Source of the DNA: Oscillospiraceae bacterium
GTDB taxonomy: Bacteria; Bacillota; Clostridia; Oscillospirales; Ruminococcaceae
NCBI GenBank assembly: GCA_017847835.1
Contig: JAGASH010000009.1
Span: 1 to 64,000, forward strand
Direction: 5' to 3'
DNA length: 64,000 nucleotides
Made by a program: the position numbers and the translations under genes. The notes under the pieces were generated by a model. It had not been told where the DNA came from. It did no database searches and saw nothing but the letters and a program-made list of their open reading frames with translations. This document shows, piece by piece, positions 41,704-54,042 of the stretch (positions are counted from its first letter, which is position 1; the number at the start of each line of letters is the position of its first letter).

Positions 41704-44700
41704 ATGGTGAACACAAAGCCCCTCAAGTTGGGAAAAACCACAAGACAGAGTTTTTCAAAGATTAACGAAGTTATCGATATGCCAAATCTTATCGGTATTC
41801 AGAAAGACTCGTATGAGTGGTTCTTATCCGACGGCATCAAAGAGGTCTTTAAGGACGTTTCTCCGATTGTGGACTCAAACGGAAAGTTCGAGCTTTCGTT
41901 TGTGGATTTCCGACTTGACGAGAACACGAAGTACTCCATTGAGGAGTGCAAGGAGCGCGACGCAACCTATGCAGCGCCGCTGAGAGTTACGGCAAGGCTT
42001 CTCAACAAGGAAACCGGCGAGCTTATGGACAACGAGATTTATATGGGCGACCTGCCGCTTATGACAGACAGCGGCACGTTCGTAATCAACGGTTCTGAGC
42101 GCGTTGTGGTATCGCAGCTTGTTCGTTCGCCGGGCGTTTACTACGGTTTCGACTACGACAAAACGGGAAAGAAGCTGTTCAAAGCAACCGTTATCCCGAA
42201 CAGAGGTGCGTGGCTGGAGCTCGAAATGGACTCGAACGACGTTTTCTATGTTCGTATCGACAAGAACAGAAAATTCCCCTGCACAACATTCCTGAGAGCA
42301 ATCGGTGTTTCCGGCGACGCGGATTTGACCGAAAAGTTCGGCAATGACCCGAGAATTACCGTTGCTATCGAAAACGGCAAGGACAACACCAAGAACGAGG
42401 AAGAGGCTCTGCTGGAAGTTTACAGAAAGCTTCGTCCGGGCGAGCCCGCGACCGTTGAGTCCGCGAGAACCGCTCTCGACAACCTTTTCTTCGACGCAAA
42501 AAGATATGACTTGGCGCGTTTCGGACGCTACAAGTACAACAAGAAGCTCGGCATTTCCGCAAGACTTTTCGGACAGAAGGCTGCCGAGAACATTTCTTCG
42601 CCGTTCACAGGAGAGCTTCTCGCTGTTGAAGGCGATGTAATCACACGCGAAAAGGCTCTCGAAATCCAGAACGCAGGCGTAATTTCCGTTGAAATCTACA
42701 AGCCCGAGGGCGAAGGCACAATGAAGGTTGTCGGCAACGGAATGGTTGACGCAAGCCTTTACACGGGCGACCTCGACATCGAGGCTCTCGGCGTGAACGA
42801 GCAGGTTTCGTTCGGCGTTCTCACCGAAATCCTCGAAGAAGCCGACGGCGACGAGGAAAAGCTCGCAGAGCTCATTTCCGCGAGAATTGAAGAGCTTATT
42901 CCCAAGCACATCACCCTTGAAGATATTTTCGCTTCGGTAAGCTATTTTATCAATCTTAACGAGGGTATCGGCGATATCGACGATATCGACCACCTCGGAA
43001 ACAGACGTATCCGCTGCGTAGGCGAGCTGCTCCAGAACCACTTCAGAATGGGCTTCTCCCGTATGGAAAAGACAATCCGCGAGAGAATGGGTCTTCAGGC
43101 AAACGATACCGAAAAGGTTTCGCCCGCTTCGCTGATTAACGCAAGACAGGTTATCGCGACAATGAAGGAGTTCTTCGGTTCTTCGCCGCTGTCGCAGTTT
43201 ATGGACCAGAACAACCCCCTCGCAGAACTCACTCACAAGCGCCGTCTTTCATCGCTCGGTCCGGGCGGTTTGTCGCGTGACAGAGCGGGATTTGAGGTTC
43301 GTGACGTACACTACTCGCACTACGGAAGAATGTGCCCGATTGAAACGCCCGAAGGTCCTAACATCGGACTTATCTCCTACCTCGCAACCTTCGCGAAAAT
43401 CAACGTTTACGGCTTCATCGAAGCGCCTTACCGCAAGGTTGACAAGGAAACCGGCCGCGTTCTCGACGAGGTTGTATATATGACCGCGGACGTCGAGGAT
43501 AACTATGTTGTCGCTCAGGCAAACGAGCCGCTCGACGAAAACGGCTGCTTTGCAAGACCGCGTGTAAACGCGCGCTGCCGTGACGCAATCCTCGAAATCG
43601 AGCGCGAAAAGGTCGACTTTATGGACGTTTCGCCGAAGATGGTTGTTTCCGTCGCAACAGCGATGATTCCGTTCCTCGAAAACGACGACGCAAACCGTGC
43701 TCTTATGGGCGCGAACATGCAGCGTCAGGCAGTTCCGCTTATGGTAACACAGACTCCGATTGTCGGCACCGGTATGGAATATAAGGCTGCCGTTGACTCG
43801 GGAGTTGTTGTGTGCGCGAAGGAAGACGGCACAATCACCGACGTTTCCGCAGACAGAATTGTTGTCACCGACAAGGAAGGCAGAGAGCACTGCTATCGTC
43901 TTATCAAGTTCAAGCGCTCCAATCAGGGCAACTGCGTAAATCAGCGCCCGATTGTCAGCAAGGGTGACGAGGTTAAGGCGGGAGATGTTATCGCAGACGG
44001 TCCCGCAACAAAGAACGGCGAAATCGCACTCGGAAAGAACGCTCTCATCGGCTTTATGACTTGGGAGGGCTACAACTACGAGGACGCGGTTCTCATCAAC
44101 GAAAAACTCGTCTACAACGACGTTTACACATCTATTCATATCGAAGAATACGAGCTTGAATGCCGCGAAACCAAGCTCGGTCCGGAGGAAATCACCCGCG
44201 ATATTCCGAACCTTTCCGATGAGGTACTCAAAGACCTCGACGACAGAGGTATCGTAAGAATTGGCGCGGAGGTTCACTCGGGAGATATTCTCGTCGGAAA
44301 GGTTTCCCCGAAGGGCGAAACTGAGCTCACCGCAGAAGAAAAGCTGCTCAGAGCGATTTTCGGCGAAAAGGCAAGAGAAGTTCGCGACAACTCGCTGCGT
44401 GTTGCTCACGGCGAGAGCGGAATTGTGGTTGACGTAAAGGTGTTCAACCGCGATAACTGCGACGATTTGTCACCCGGAGTAAACGAAAAGGTTCGCGTTT
44501 ATATCGCGCAGAAGAGAAAGATTTCTGTCGGCGATAAAATGGCGGGCCGTCACGGAAACAAGGGCGTTGTTTCACGCATTCTGAAGCAGGAAGATATGCC
44601 TTTCCTGCCCGACGGAACTCCGCTCGATATCGTCCTCAACCCGCTCGGCGTACCTTCCCGTATGAACATCGGACAGGTACTCGAAGTTCACCTCGGCTAT

Positions 44701-45543
44701 GTCGCAAGAGCCCTCGGCTGGAACATCGCAACGCCCGTTTTCGACGGCGCACACGAGCAGGATATCCGCGAGCTTTACGACAACGCACGCGAAAAGAGAG
44801 ATGAGCTCGACGGCAAGGACTCCGCAGGTCTTGACTTCACAAAGCTTTCGTGGACTTCCGACTGCAAAACGCAGCTCATCGACGGAAGAACGGGCGAGAA
44901 ATTCGACAGCCCCGTTACCGTCGGATATATGTACTACCTTAAACTGCACCACCTCGTTGACGATAAAATTCACGCACGTTCGACAGGTCCTTACTCACTC
45001 GTTACTCAGCAGCCGCTCGGCGGTAAAGCGCAGTTCGGCGGACAGCGTTTCGGTGAGATGGAAGTTTGGGCTCTGGAAGCATACGGCGCGGCTTATACGC
45101 TTCAGGAAATCCTGACCGTCAAGTCCGACGACCTTATGGGACGTCAGAAAACCTACGAAGCAATCGTCAAGGGTGAGCCCGTTCCGAAGCCGGGTGTTCC
45201 CGAGTCGTTCAAGGTAATGGTGAACGAGCTTCAGGGCTTGGGTCTTGATATCAAAATTCTTGACGAAGACGGCGCAGAAATCAACCTCACGGAAGATCCC
45301 GACGATGACGACAATTCCGCTTTCAAGAACGGTTTTGAGAGCGAATATCGTTCCGATGACGCTTCCTTCAACGCAGCAGGTTTTGAGATTGACGGCGGAG
45401 AAGGCGATTTTGGAATGGTTGCCGATGATGACGATGAGGAATTCGGCGACGATGACGATTTCGACGAGGATTTCGATGACGGTCTTGACGACGAGGACGA
45501 GGATTTCGACGAGTCGGACGAAAAAGACGATTTCAACGACTAA
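41704..45543 (+). CDS. rpoB: RNA polymerase beta subunit
   Basis: 1279 residues, full length. The rifampicin region reads [18 protein letters not shown] and [20 protein letters not shown], wild type at the common resistance positions. The active-centre block [15 protein letters not shown] and the C-terminal [20 protein letters not shown] are intact. After the conserved end comes an unusual acidic tail of about 85 residues, with long runs of Asp and Glu. It forms the catalytic core with RpoC, encoded 81 bases downstream. Confidence 0.98.
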   Translation: MVNTKPLKLGKTTRQSFSKINEVIDMPNLIGIQKDSYEWFLSDGIKEVFKDVSPIVDSNGKFELSFVDFRLDENTKYSIEECKERDATYAAPLRVTARLLNKETGELMDNEIYMGDLPLMTDSGTFVINGSERVVVSQLVRSPGVYYGFDYDKTGKKLFKATVIPNRGAWLELEMDSNDVFYVRIDKNRKFPCTTFLRAIGVSGDADLTEKFGNDPRITVAIENGKDNTKNEEEALLEVYRKLRPGEPATVESARTALDNLFFDAKRYDLARFGRYKYNKKLGISARLFGQKAAENISSPFTGELLAVEGDVITREKALEIQNAGVISVEIYKPEGEGTMKVVGNGMVDASLYTGDLDIEALGVNEQVSFGVLTEILEEADGDEEKLAELISARIEELIPKHITLEDIFASVSYFINLNEGIGDIDDIDHLGNRRIRCVGELLQNHFRMGFSRMEKTIRERMGLQANDTEKVSPASLINARQVIATMKEFFGSSPLSQFMDQNNPLAELTHKRRLSSLGPGGLSRDRAGFEVRDVHYSHYGRMCPIETPEGPNIGLISYLATFAKINVYGFIEAPYRKVDKETGRVLDEVVYMTADVEDNYVVAQANEPLDENGCFARPRVNARCRDAILEIEREKVDFMDVSPKMVVSVATAMIPFLENDDANRALMGANMQRQAVPLMVTQTPIVGTGMEYKAAVDSGVVVCAKEDGTITDVSADRIVVTDKEGREHCYRLIKFKRSNQGNCVNQRPIVSKGDEVKAGDVIADGPATKNGEIALGKNALIGFMTWEGYNYEDAVLINEKLVYNDVYTSIHIEEYELECRETKLGPEEITRDIPNLSDEVLKDLDDRGIVRIGAEVHSGDILVGKVSPKGETELTAEEKLLRAIFGEKAREVRDNSLRVAHGESGIVVDVKVFNRDNCDDLSPGVNEKVRVYIAQKRKISVGDKMAGRHGNKGVVSRILKQEDMPFLPDGTPLDIVLNPLGVPSRMNIGQVLEVHLGYVARALGWNIATPVFDGAHEQDIRELYDNAREKRDELDGKDSAGLDFTKLSWTSDCKTQLIDGRTGEKFDSPVTVGYMYYLKLHHLVDDKIHARSTGPYSLVTQQPLGGKAQFGGQRFGEMEVWALEAYGAAYTLQEILTVKSDDLMGRQKTYEAIVKGEPVPKPGVPESFKVMVNELQGLGLDIKILDEDGAEINLTEDPDDDDNSAFKNGFESEYRSDDASFNAAGFEIDGGEGDFGMVADDDDEEFGDDDDFDEDFDDGLDDEDEDFDESDEKDDFND

Positions 45544-45624
45544 GACGACAGTAAAGCGGTTCGGTGAGCGGCTTGGCGCGCGAGGATAACGCGCCGGGCT
45601 GCAAATCAGATAGAGAGGTATATA

Positions 45625-48600
45625 ATGGGTTTTAGTGTATTCGAGTCTATGAAAATAGGACTTGCTTCCCCCGAGCAGATTAGAGCGTGGTCGCACGGCG
45701 AGGTTCAGCGCCCCGAAACCATAAACTACCGCAGCCAGAAGCCCGAGAAATTCGGTCTTTTCTGCGAAAGGATTTTCGGCCCGCAGAAGGACTGGGAGTG
45801 CAACTGCGGAAAATACAAGAGAATTCGTTTTAAGGGCAAAATCTGCGAAAGATGCGGCGTTGAGGTTACAAGAAGCAAGGTTCGCCGTGAGAGAATGGGT
45901 CACATCGAGCTTGCAGCTCCCGTTTCGCACATCTGGTACTACAAGGGCACACCTTCAAGAATAGGACAAATTCTCGACCTTTCTCCGAAGGTTCTTGAAC
46001 AGGTGCTTTATTTCACAAGCTATATCGTAATCGACCCGGGTGAGAACACCGGCTATGTCAAGAAGCAAATTCTTGACGAGAGAGAATATAATCAGGCGGT
46101 TATGAAATACTCCGGCAAGGACTTCCATTTCCGTGCGGGAATGGGTGCCGAGGCTATCAAGGAGCTGCTCAAGGAGATTGACCTTGACGCTCTTGCCGAC
46201 GAGCTCAGAGCAGAGCTTGAAACCACCTCTGCGGGACAGAAGCAGATTAAGCTGCTGCGCAGACTTGACGTTGTTGAAGCGTTCCGTCAGAGCGGAAACC
46301 GCCCCGAGTGGATGATTTTGGACGTAATTCCCGTAATTCCGCCCGATATCCGCCCGATGGTACAGCTCGACGGCGGACGTTACGCGACTTCCGATTTGAA
46401 CGAGCTTTACCGTAAGGTTGTTATGAGAAACAACCGTCTTAAAGAGCTCCTTGACAAGAAATCGCCCGATTTGATTATCAGAAATGAAAAGCGTATGCTT
46501 CAGGAAGCCGTTGACGCACTTATCGACAACGGCCGTCACGGCAGAGCTTACACCGGTTCCAACAACCGTGCGCTGAAGTCGCTTTCCGATATGCTTAAAG
46601 GTAAGCAGGGACGTTTCCGTCAGAACCTGCTCGGTAAGCGTGTTGACTACTCGGGACGTTCCGTTATCGTCGTTGGACCCGAGCTCAAAATGGACCAGTG
46701 CGGTCTGCCGAAGGAAATGGCACTCGAACTGTTCAAGCCGTTCGTGCTCAACGACCTCGTAAAGAAGGGCGTTTCTCCGAACATCAAGCAGGCGAAAAAG
46801 CTTGTTGAACGCTCGGACGACAAGGTTTGGGACTCCCTCGAAAATGTTATTCAGAACCACCCCGTTCTGCTGAACCGTGCTCCTACGCTTCACAGACTCG
46901 GTATTCAGGCTTTCCAGCCCGTTCTCGTTGAGGGCAGAGCAATCAAGCTTCACCCGCTTTGCTGTACCGCATTCAACGCGGACTTCGACGGCGACCAGAT
47001 GGCAGTTCACCTCCCGCTTTCCGACGAGGCTCAGGAAGAAGCAAGAAACCTTATGCTTGCTGCGAAAAACCTGCTGAAGCCTTCCGACGGTAAGCCTGTA
47101 ACCGTTCCTACGCAGGATATGGTTCTCGGCTCGTACTACCTGACAATCGACAAGGCAGGCGAAAAGGGCGAGGGCAAGGTATTCCGTGACGCTGCCGAGG
47201 CTATTATGGCTTATCAGGACGGCGTTATTACAATTCACGCAGCAATCAAGGTTCGCGTGACAAAGGAAATCGGCGACATCACCATTTCAAGAATTGTCCC
47301 GACAACCGCAGGTAAAATCATCTTCAACGAGCACATTCCTCAGGATTTGGGCTATGTTGACAGAACCGACCCCGACCACCAGCTCGATTATGAGATTGGC
47401 TTCAAGGTCGGCAAAAAGCAGCTCGGTCAGATTATCGACCGCTGCCTGAAAATTCACGGCACTGCAACGACAGCTCAGGTTCTTGACAAAATCAAGGCAA
47501 TGGGCTATAAGTACTCGACTCGTTCGGGTATAACGGTTGCTGTCTGCGACGCGGAAATCCCTCCGCAGAAGGCGGAAATCCTCGCAGAAGCGGACAAGGC
47601 TGTCGGCAAAATCACAAAGCAGTACAGACGCGGCTTCATCTCGAATGCCGAGCGCAAGGAAAGCTTCATCAATATCTGGAACAAGGCAACCGACGACGTT
47701 TCCGCTGCTCTTACAAGCAACCTCGACCAGTACAACAACATCTTTATGATGGCAGACTCCGGAGCGCGTGGTTCTACGGCGCAGATAAGACAGCTTGCCG
47801 GAATGCGCGGACTTATCGCGAACACATCCGGTGCGACAATCGAAATGCCTATCAGAGCGAATTACCGTGAAGGTCTGAACGTACTCGAATACTTCATTTC
47901 TTCGCGTGGTGCGCGTAAAGGTCTTGCCGATACAGCGCTTCGTACAGCCGACTCGGGTTATCTGACAAGACGTCTTGTAGACGTTTCGCAGGAAGTTATC
48001 ATCAGAGATGACGACTGCGGCACGGAAAACGGTATCGAGGTTTACGAAATCCGCGAGGGCAACGAGCTTGTCGAAAAGCTCCACGAGCGTCTTGTCGGAC
48101 GTTATCTCACAAAGGATTTCACCGCTCCCGACGGCTCGTTTACAATAAGCAAGAACAAGCTGCTCGATGACAGCGACGCTGCGAAAATCGTTAAATCCGG
48201 TGTTCAGAAGATTGAAGTTCGCTCGGTTCTCACCTGCGAATTGAGAAACGGTGTTTGCGCGAAGTGCTACGGTGCGTCGCTTGCAAACGGTCAGCTTATC
48301 AACCGCGGCGAAGCAGTCGGAGTTATCGCGGCTCAGTCAATCGGCGAGCCCGGTACACAGCTCACGATGAGAACGTTCCACACGGGCGGTATCGCGTCCG
48401 CAGAAGATATCACGCAGGGTCTTCCGCGTGTTGAGGAGCTCTTTGAGAGCCGTCACCCGAAGAATGCTGCGATTATCACAAGAATTGCGGGTACAGTTCG
48501 CTTCGAGGAAATCAAGAAAACCCGTCACGCTATTATCACAGCAGACGACGGAACTGAGGAAATGTACGCAGTTCCCTACGGCTATCGTCCGAAGGTTCAG

Positions 48601-49224
48601 ACAGGCGACAGAGTTGAAGTCGGCGACGCGCTGACAGAGGGCTCTGTAAACCCGCCCGATATTCTCGCGGTTAAGGGTGAAAAGGAAGTTCAGAACTACA
48701 TCATCAGCGAGGTTCAGAAGGTTTACCGCTTGCAGGGTGTTGACATCAACGACAAGCACATCGAGGTAATCGTTCGTCAGATGATGAGAAAGGTTCGCAT
48801 AACCGACTCCGGCAGCACCTATATGCTCGCAGGTACGGTTCTCGGCAAGAACGAGTACGCTCAGCTTCTCGATGAACTGAAGGAGCGCGAGGCAAACGGT
48901 GAGGCGGTTGTTTACCCGACCTGCGAACCAGTTCTGCTCGGTATCACAAAGGCTTCGCTCGCAACCGACAGCTTTATGTCGGCGGCTTCCTTCCAGGAAA
49001 CCACGAGAGTTCTCACAGAGGCTGCTATCCGCGGCAAGATTGACCCGCTCACCGGTCTTAAGGAGAACATCATTATCGGTAAGCTTATTCCTGCGGGAAC
49101 AGGACTTATCGCTGCTGAAAAGGCTGCAAAGGAAGCGGAAGAGGAGAAGGCTGCACAGGAAGCTGCTGAGGAAGCGACTGCTGAAGAGGCTTCGTCCGAA
49201 AACGCAGAACAGCCCGCTGAATAA
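45625..49224 (+). CDS. rpoC: RNA polymerase beta-prime subunit
   Basis: 1199 residues. The zinc finger C-x-C near 60-78 ([19 protein letters not shown]), the catalytic [14 protein letters not shown] (near 450) and the bridge/trigger region [17 protein letters not shown] are present. A second zinc site is [13 protein letters not shown]. The C-terminus ends in an Ala/Glu-rich helical tail of about 40 residues ([20 protein letters not shown]). Good terminators follow. Confidence 0.98.
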   Translation: MGFSVFESMKIGLASPEQIRAWSHGEVQRPETINYRSQKPEKFGLFCERIFGPQKDWECNCGKYKRIRFKGKICERCGVEVTRSKVRRERMGHIELAAPVSHIWYYKGTPSRIGQILDLSPKVLEQVLYFTSYIVIDPGENTGYVKKQILDEREYNQAVMKYSGKDFHFRAGMGAEAIKELLKEIDLDALADELRAELETTSAGQKQIKLLRRLDVVEAFRQSGNRPEWMILDVIPVIPPDIRPMVQLDGGRYATSDLNELYRKVVMRNNRLKELLDKKSPDLIIRNEKRMLQEAVDALIDNGRHGRAYTGSNNRALKSLSDMLKGKQGRFRQNLLGKRVDYSGRSVIVVGPELKMDQCGLPKEMALELFKPFVLNDLVKKGVSPNIKQAKKLVERSDDKVWDSLENVIQNHPVLLNRAPTLHRLGIQAFQPVLVEGRAIKLHPLCCTAFNADFDGDQMAVHLPLSDEAQEEARNLMLAAKNLLKPSDGKPVTVPTQDMVLGSYYLTIDKAGEKGEGKVFRDAAEAIMAYQDGVITIHAAIKVRVTKEIGDITISRIVPTTAGKIIFNEHIPQDLGYVDRTDPDHQLDYEIGFKVGKKQLGQIIDRCLKIHGTATTAQVLDKIKAMGYKYSTRSGITVAVCDAEIPPQKAEILAEADKAVGKITKQYRRGFISNAERKESFINIWNKATDDVSAALTSNLDQYNNIFMMADSGARGSTAQIRQLAGMRGLIANTSGATIEMPIRANYREGLNVLEYFISSRGARKGLADTALRTADSGYLTRRLVDVSQEVIIRDDDCGTENGIEVYEIREGNELVEKLHERLVGRYLTKDFTAPDGSFTISKNKLLDDSDAAKIVKSGVQKIEVRSVLTCELRNGVCAKCYGASLANGQLINRGEAVGVIAAQSIGEPGTQLTMRTFHTGGIASAEDITQGLPRVEELFESRHPKNAAIITRIAGTVRFEEIKKTRHAIITADDGTEEMYAVPYGYRPKVQTGDRVEVGDALTEGSVNPPDILAVKGEKEVQNYIISEVQKVYRLQGVDINDKHIEVIVRQMMRKVRITDSGSTYMLAGTVLGKNEYAQLLDELKEREANGEAVVYPTCEPVLLGITKASLATDSFMSAASFQETTRVLTEAAIRGKIDPLTGLKENIIIGKLIPAGTGLIAAEKAAKEAEEEKAAQEAAEEATAEEASSENAEQPAE

Positions 49225-49230
49225 AAAACA

Positions 49231-49265
49231 AAACAGGTGCTTGAAAAAAGCGCCTGTTTTTTTGT
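49231..49265 (+). terminator. Terminator after rpoC
   Basis: AAACAGGTGC / GCGCCTGTTT followed by a T-run. Confidence 0.9.
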
Positions 49266-49271
49266 CTGAAT

Positions 49272-49315
49272 AAAAAATAACGAGCCGAAAAATATACAGC
49301 TCGTTATTTTTGTAG
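49272..49315 (-). terminator. Second hairpin, probable terminator of the rimI transcript
   Basis: AATAACGAGC / GCTCGTTATT flanked by A-run and T-run, usable in both directions between converging genes. Confidence 0.75.
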
Positions 49316-49327
49316 AATTTTATACAA

Positions 49328-49741
49328 TTAAGTAGTTTCGGAACGTTTCATCACAACTGCGTCATCGTCGGGATAATAGTTTCGTCGCGTCGCGATTTTC
49401 TCAAAACCGAGCTTTTCGTACAACGAAATCGCAGGCTCGTTCCTGCTGCGAACCTCCAGAAAACACGCAGCCGCGCCCTTTTCACGCATTTTTTCAAGCA
49501 GCACGGAAAGCATTTTTTCGGCAATCCCACGCTTGCGATAATCCATAAGCACGCAGATTTTCAGCAGCTCAGACTCGTCCGCGACAACTCGTCCGAGAGC
49601 GTAGCCCACGGTTTTCCCGTCGATTTTCTCCGTGACAAGCACCGAAAGCGCGCTTTCAAGCTCACTTTCAAGCATTTCCGATGTCCACGGGTTATCAAAG
49701 CAACATCGCTCGATGTTATATAATTCGTGAATTATACTCAA
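49328..49741 (-). CDS. rimI: GNAT acetyltransferase, RimI-like
   Basis: 137 residues. The acetyl-CoA loop is VLMDYRKRGIAEKML (near 64-78), with SLYEKLGFEKIATRRNYY as the RimI-type end. RimI acetylates the N-terminal Ala of ribosomal protein S18 in E. coli. In many Firmicutes it lies beside tsaB/tsaD, which are absent here, so the target is less certain. It ends the long minus-strand run. Confidence 0.85.
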   Translation of the reverse strand: MSIIHELYNIERCCFDNPWTSEMLESELESALSVLVTEKIDGKTVGYALGRVVADESELLKICVLMDYRKRGIAEKMLSVLLEKMREKGAAACFLEVRSRNEPAISLYEKLGFEKIATRRNYYPDDDAVVMKRSETT

Positions 49742-49757
49742 AGTATTTCAAATCCTA

Positions 49758-51014
49758 TCATTTTTCAACAGAAATTTTCCGTGCCTCGCAGTAAAAACGC
49801 TTGTCATTTGCGTGACCCATAGAGAATGTTTTCCGCGGGAGCGCGCCGTCCTTAACAACCGTCGGGAAAAGCTCGCTTTTCTGCATTGACGGAAGCAAAA
49901 AGCCCATTGCACCGCCATTTTCGCAGATTTTTTTCACAACGTCCTCGCCGTGAATGTAATCGACTTCGCCGCCGTTATTCGCGAGAAACTCGTCGATGAA
50001 TTTCTGAAGCGAGCCGACTGTGAGATTAGAATTCGGCTTTGTTATGCCGAATTTCTCGGTTTTTCCGTCGAAGATAACCGTAAATTCCTGCTCGGCACTT
50101 TCTGTCGTAAGACCGAGATAATCTGTCATTTCTTTCAACAATTTGTCAAAATCAGCATTATATATTACTCTATGTATTGCTTCAAACTCCAGCGCGTCGC
50201 AGTGCAGATTTACAACCTCAACCAGCGCAAACCGCGCTAATTCCGCGTCGGGACTTCCCTCACGCTTCTTGCGCTCGTAGCACTCCTTTGCAGTCGCGAG
50301 CGAGTGATTTCCGTCACCCATCGCGTAAAGGAGCACCTCCTCGTTGTGCAGACCATAGCGTGCATTGAACAAATCCTTGTCAGCCAGCTTGTCAAGCGCT
50401 TTGAGAACGCCGTCTGCGGCTTCCCCGTTCACCTCGTAACCCGCGAGATGACCTCCGTTCTGCATAAGCTCAAAGTTGTAAATCTCGGGCAAATCCCGCT
50501 CCAGAAGCGGCTCGATGACGGTTTTCTGCGGGTCGTCAATCAAAATCATAATGTGCGGAAGCTCCAGCGGAGCATTCAGACGGATTTTCACACGCGGCGG
50601 GATACGCGAAGCAACTGTTGCCTCTGTCGCGCGAACCTGCGACTTGCTGCCCTTGTTGTAGTCGTACATTTCAAGGTCGATAGCGCCGATAAGCCCCGGA
50701 CGCAGCCGCCCGTCAGCCTGCGTTCTCTTGGTAAGAACAAAGCAGTTTTTGTGCAAATCAAACAAATCCGACTTGATGTATTCGTGCATTGTGCCGTTGA
50801 TTTTGGCAATTCGCTGTTCTTCATCATCACCGCCGAGAAAAACCTCTGGCAGAATAAGTTTGAGCGTTGACGGGGAATTTCCGACGATTTCGGCGGTTTT
50901 CTCCCAATAATCGCGCTCGCCCGTGTACTGGTCGCACGCGACAACCGACCATTTCGTCATTTCCTCGCTTGTGAGCTTCGGGAGCAGGATATCTGCTGTT
51001 GAAAAAGCTGTCAT
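49758..51014 (-). CDS. DUF1015 family protein
   Basis: 418 residues from the ATG behind AAGGAAGG; an earlier frame start lacks a site. The family markers WSVVACDQYTGERDYWEK near the start and YAMGDGNHSLATAKECYE in the middle are present. DUF1015 is ParB/Srx-like in fold, and an archaeal member is an ADP-dependent serine kinase. The biochemical role in Clostridia is unknown to me. It is downstream of the PAS gene with a gap of about 115 bases. Confidence 0.85.
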   Translation of the reverse strand: MTAFSTADILLPKLTSEEMTKWSVVACDQYTGERDYWEKTAEIVGNSPSTLKLILPEVFLGGDDEEQRIAKINGTMHEYIKSDLFDLHKNCFVLTKRTQADGRLRPGLIGAIDLEMYDYNKGSKSQVRATEATVASRIPPRVKIRLNAPLELPHIMILIDDPQKTVIEPLLERDLPEIYNFELMQNGGHLAGYEVNGEAADGVLKALDKLADKDLFNARYGLHNEEVLLYAMGDGNHSLATAKECYERKKREGSPDAELARFALVEVVNLHCDALEFEAIHRVIYNADFDKLLKEMTDYLGLTTESAEQEFTVIFDGKTEKFGITKPNSNLTVGSLQKFIDEFLANNGGEVDYIHGEDVVKKICENGGAMGFLLPSMQKSELFPTVVKDGALPRKTFSMGHANDKRFYCEARKISVEK

Positions 51015-51128
51015 AAATACCTTCCTTTTTATACAGTTTGAAATATTTACAGATAATTCTACAAATTGCAACATTACAGCTTGTAAAATATCCGCAAATT
51101 ATTGCATTTTATCATCATTTTCGGCAAA

Positions 51129-51506
51129 TTATCCCAAATCATATTTCTTCATCGTTTCGGGATTTCGGAATTCGTGCTTCTCGTAGTAGCCGATAAGCGC
51201 GCCGTTTTCATCGCGGAGCGCGACCATATACACGTCCTTGTTGGTCTTGTCGTTGCGAAAAGTGAACACAAGATTGTTCTCGGGGCTTTTCGCAAACCAC
51301 TCGACAACCTCGCGGATTTTCTCGTTGGACTCGGGATTGTGGCAGTCGAAAATTCTTTTCCCGACAAGCTCGCCGTGCTTCGCGTAATTATTTCGCGCTG
51401 CGGGATTGAGATAAATCATCTCGTGGCGCAAATTGCAGATAACCACGGGGCACCTGTCCTGCTCAACGATACTTTTAAAAAATGCCGACAGTTCTGTATT
51501 TTCCAT
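51129..51506 (-). CDS. Single PAS-domain protein
   Basis: 125 residues, essentially one PAS fold: CPVVICNLRHEMIYLNPAARNNY and GKRIFDCHNPESNEKI, followed by the beta sheet region VFTFRNDKTNKDVYMVALRDENGALIGY. The CHNPES motif is seen in a PAS subset that may bind heme or flavin. There is no attached kinase or output domain. It starts 10 bases after the polA stop, so it is probably co-transcribed. Confidence 0.85.
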   Translation of the reverse strand: MENTELSAFFKSIVEQDRCPVVICNLRHEMIYLNPAARNNYAKHGELVGKRIFDCHNPESNEKIREVVEWFAKSPENNLVFTFRNDKTNKDVYMVALRDENGALIGYYEKHEFRNPETMKKYDLG

Positions 51507-51516
51507 AATTTACCTC

Positions 51517-54009
51517 TCAATGTACATCATACCATGTCTTGCCGATTTTCGCGTCACACGGAAGCGGTACTCCGAGCTTCACCGCGTTTTCCATTTCCTC
51601 GCGAAGAATTTTCGCTGCTTGCTCGGCAAGATTTTCAGGAGCTTCAACAATCAGCTCGTCGTGTACCTGCAAAATAAGCCGTGCCTCGGGAAGCTCCTTT
51701 TTAAGCCGATTGTACACCCTAATCATCGCGATTTTGATGATATCGGCGGCTGTGCCCTGAATGGGTGTGTTCATCGCAATACGCTTTCCGAGAGCCTTGA
51801 CGGTCTTGTTTGTCGCGAGAATTTCGGGGATAAACCGCCGTCTGCCGAAAAATGTCACAGCGTAGCCTGTTGCCTCGGCTGATTTCACAACATTTTCCAT
51901 ATACTGCTTGACGCCCGAAAAATGCCCGAGATATTCCTCGATATATTTTTTCGCCTCGGCAACGCTTGAACCGATATCCTTCGCGAGCGAAAACGCGCCG
52001 ATGCCGTACACAATGCCGAAGTTCACGGCCTTCGCTTTACGGCGGGTGTCCGCGTCAATCCACTCCTCGGGCAGCCCGAACACGCTCGCGGCGGTTTCCG
52101 TATGGATATCGCGCCCCTCGGCAAAGGTTTTTATCATCACATCATCGTGTGCAAGCGCCGCGAGAACACGCAGCTCAATCTGGCTGTAATCCGCGTCGCA
52201 GAGCAGTTTCCCGTCACCCGCGGTGAAAAATTTCCGGAAATTCCGTCCGATTTCCGTTCGCACGGGAATGTTCTGGATATTCGGCTCAGCCGAGCTAATT
52301 CTGCCCGTGCGGGTTTCGGTTTGCTTGAACGTGGTGTACATTCTCCCGTCCTCGGAAACCGCGCCGAGAAGCCCCTTGACATAGGTGTTGTACAGCTTCG
52401 AGAGCTTTCTCCAATCGAGAATTTTCCGTACAATCGGGTGATAACTTTCGATTTCTTCGAGGGTGTCGCTGTCGGTTGACCAGCCGGTTTTGCGCTTTTT
52501 TCCCGCGGGCAGCCCGAGCTCCTCAAACAGCACGGTGCCGATTTGCTTGGGACTTCCGACGTTTAATCTGTGCCCCGCAAGCTCGAAAATTTCGCTCTCG
52601 ATTTCAGCGATTTGCGGGAGAATTTCCTCACCGAACGCGGTCAGACTGTCGGCGTCAGCGGCAATTCCGATTATCTCCATAGACGAAAGAACCTCGGCAA
52701 GCGGGATTTCGATTTCGCGCAGGACTTTCAGCATACCGTTCGCGCATATCTCGTCAAAAAGCGCTTTGCAAAGCCGTTTCAAGCGCACGCTCGGCTCCCC
52801 GTCAATGCCGTATTTCTCATAAAGCCGCGACAAATCATAGTCCTTCGCGTTCACGTCTAGCAAATACGCGGCAAGCGTCGCGTCAAACGTCACGTTTTTC
52901 AGCTCGACATTCTGCTTCAGACAGCGATAAAACAGCGCTTTCGCGTTGTCGGTGTGCTTCGGCTCGTCGTTTTTGAGAACTTCAAGCGGATTTTCTACGC
53001 GCTCGTTTCCCCTGAAAACCACAATTTCGTCATTTTCCAAAAAAACCGCGAGCGCGTCCTCGTCAAATTCCGCTTCATCGGCTACAATCGGCGGTATATC
53101 AAGCTTTTCCGCTGTCTTAGGCGCAGCGATTTCAACCTTTTTCGCGGCTGTCCCGTCAAGACCGAGCTTCTTCACGGCGCTGTTCATTTCCAGCTCCAGT
53201 AAAATGCCCTTTGCGGTTTCCTTGTCGCCCTCGCCGATGATATAGTCGTCCATATCCTCGGAAATCGGCGCTGTTAAGCAAATCTCGCCGAGTTTTCGTG
53301 ATAATTCGGCGCTTTCCTTTCCCGCTTCCAGCTTTTTTCGTATACTCGGAGTAATCTCAATTTCGTCAAAATGCCGATAGATATAATCAACCGTATGGTA
53401 CTTTTGCACAAGAGAAAGCGCAGATTTTTCACCGATACCCGCAACTCCGGGGATATTGTCGGAGCTGTCGCCCATAAGTGCCTTGACTTCAAGCATTTCT
53501 CGCGGTTCAACTCCGTACACCTCGCGGATTTTTTCGGGGGTGTAGAAAACGTCCTCCTTAGTTGCCGCAAGCCGCACCGTTACGCGCTCTCCGACAAGCT
53601 GAAAGCTGTCGCGGTCACCCGTGCTGATGAGGCAATCGCCGCCCTTTTCCGAGCAAACGTGCGAAAGTGTGCCGATGATATCGTCCGCTTCATAGCCCTC
53701 GCACTCCACGATTTTCACACCGAGCGCCCGCAGAATATCCTTGATAATCGGCATTTGCATAGCAAGCTCGTCGGGCATTTTGTGTCTGCCCGCCTTATAA
53801 TCCGTATACATTTTGTGGCGGAAAGTCGGCGATTTCAGGTCAAACGCAACGGCAATCCTGTCGGGATTTTCTTCCTTGACGAGCTTCATATATATGTTCA
53901 GGAAGCCCGTGAGCGCGTTTGTGAACACACCTTTCTTGTTGGACAGCAGCCTTATTCCGTAAAAAGCGCGGTTCATTATGCTGTTTCCGTCAATCAACAG
54001 AAGCTTCAT
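51517..54009 (-). CDS. polA: DNA polymerase I
   Basis: 830 residues. The N-terminal 5'-3' exonuclease (FEGYEADDIIGTL-type ECEGYEADDIIGTL and GDRDSFQLV) is intact. The central proofreading domain is degenerate; no DxE catalytic motif is visible in the 300-400 region, as in many Firmicutes. The polymerase domain carries DYSQIELR, RRKAKAVNFGIVYG and the catalytic LQVHDELIVEAP. It fills gaps and removes primers. It lies 33 bases after the Gx transporter gene. Confidence 0.96.
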   Translation of the reverse strand: MKLLLIDGNSIMNRAFYGIRLLSNKKGVFTNALTGFLNIYMKLVKEENPDRIAVAFDLKSPTFRHKMYTDYKAGRHKMPDELAMQMPIIKDILRALGVKIVECEGYEADDIIGTLSHVCSEKGGDCLISTGDRDSFQLVGERVTVRLAATKEDVFYTPEKIREVYGVEPREMLEVKALMGDSSDNIPGVAGIGEKSALSLVQKYHTVDYIYRHFDEIEITPSIRKKLEAGKESAELSRKLGEICLTAPISEDMDDYIIGEGDKETAKGILLELEMNSAVKKLGLDGTAAKKVEIAAPKTAEKLDIPPIVADEAEFDEDALAVFLENDEIVVFRGNERVENPLEVLKNDEPKHTDNAKALFYRCLKQNVELKNVTFDATLAAYLLDVNAKDYDLSRLYEKYGIDGEPSVRLKRLCKALFDEICANGMLKVLREIEIPLAEVLSSMEIIGIAADADSLTAFGEEILPQIAEIESEIFELAGHRLNVGSPKQIGTVLFEELGLPAGKKRKTGWSTDSDTLEEIESYHPIVRKILDWRKLSKLYNTYVKGLLGAVSEDGRMYTTFKQTETRTGRISSAEPNIQNIPVRTEIGRNFRKFFTAGDGKLLCDADYSQIELRVLAALAHDDVMIKTFAEGRDIHTETAASVFGLPEEWIDADTRRKAKAVNFGIVYGIGAFSLAKDIGSSVAEAKKYIEEYLGHFSGVKQYMENVVKSAEATGYAVTFFGRRRFIPEILATNKTVKALGKRIAMNTPIQGTAADIIKIAMIRVYNRLKKELPEARLILQVHDELIVEAPENLAEQAAKILREEMENAVKLGVPLPCDAKIGKTWYDVH

Positions 54010-54042
54010 TTCTATACTCCTTGTAATCTGATTTGTGCAAAA

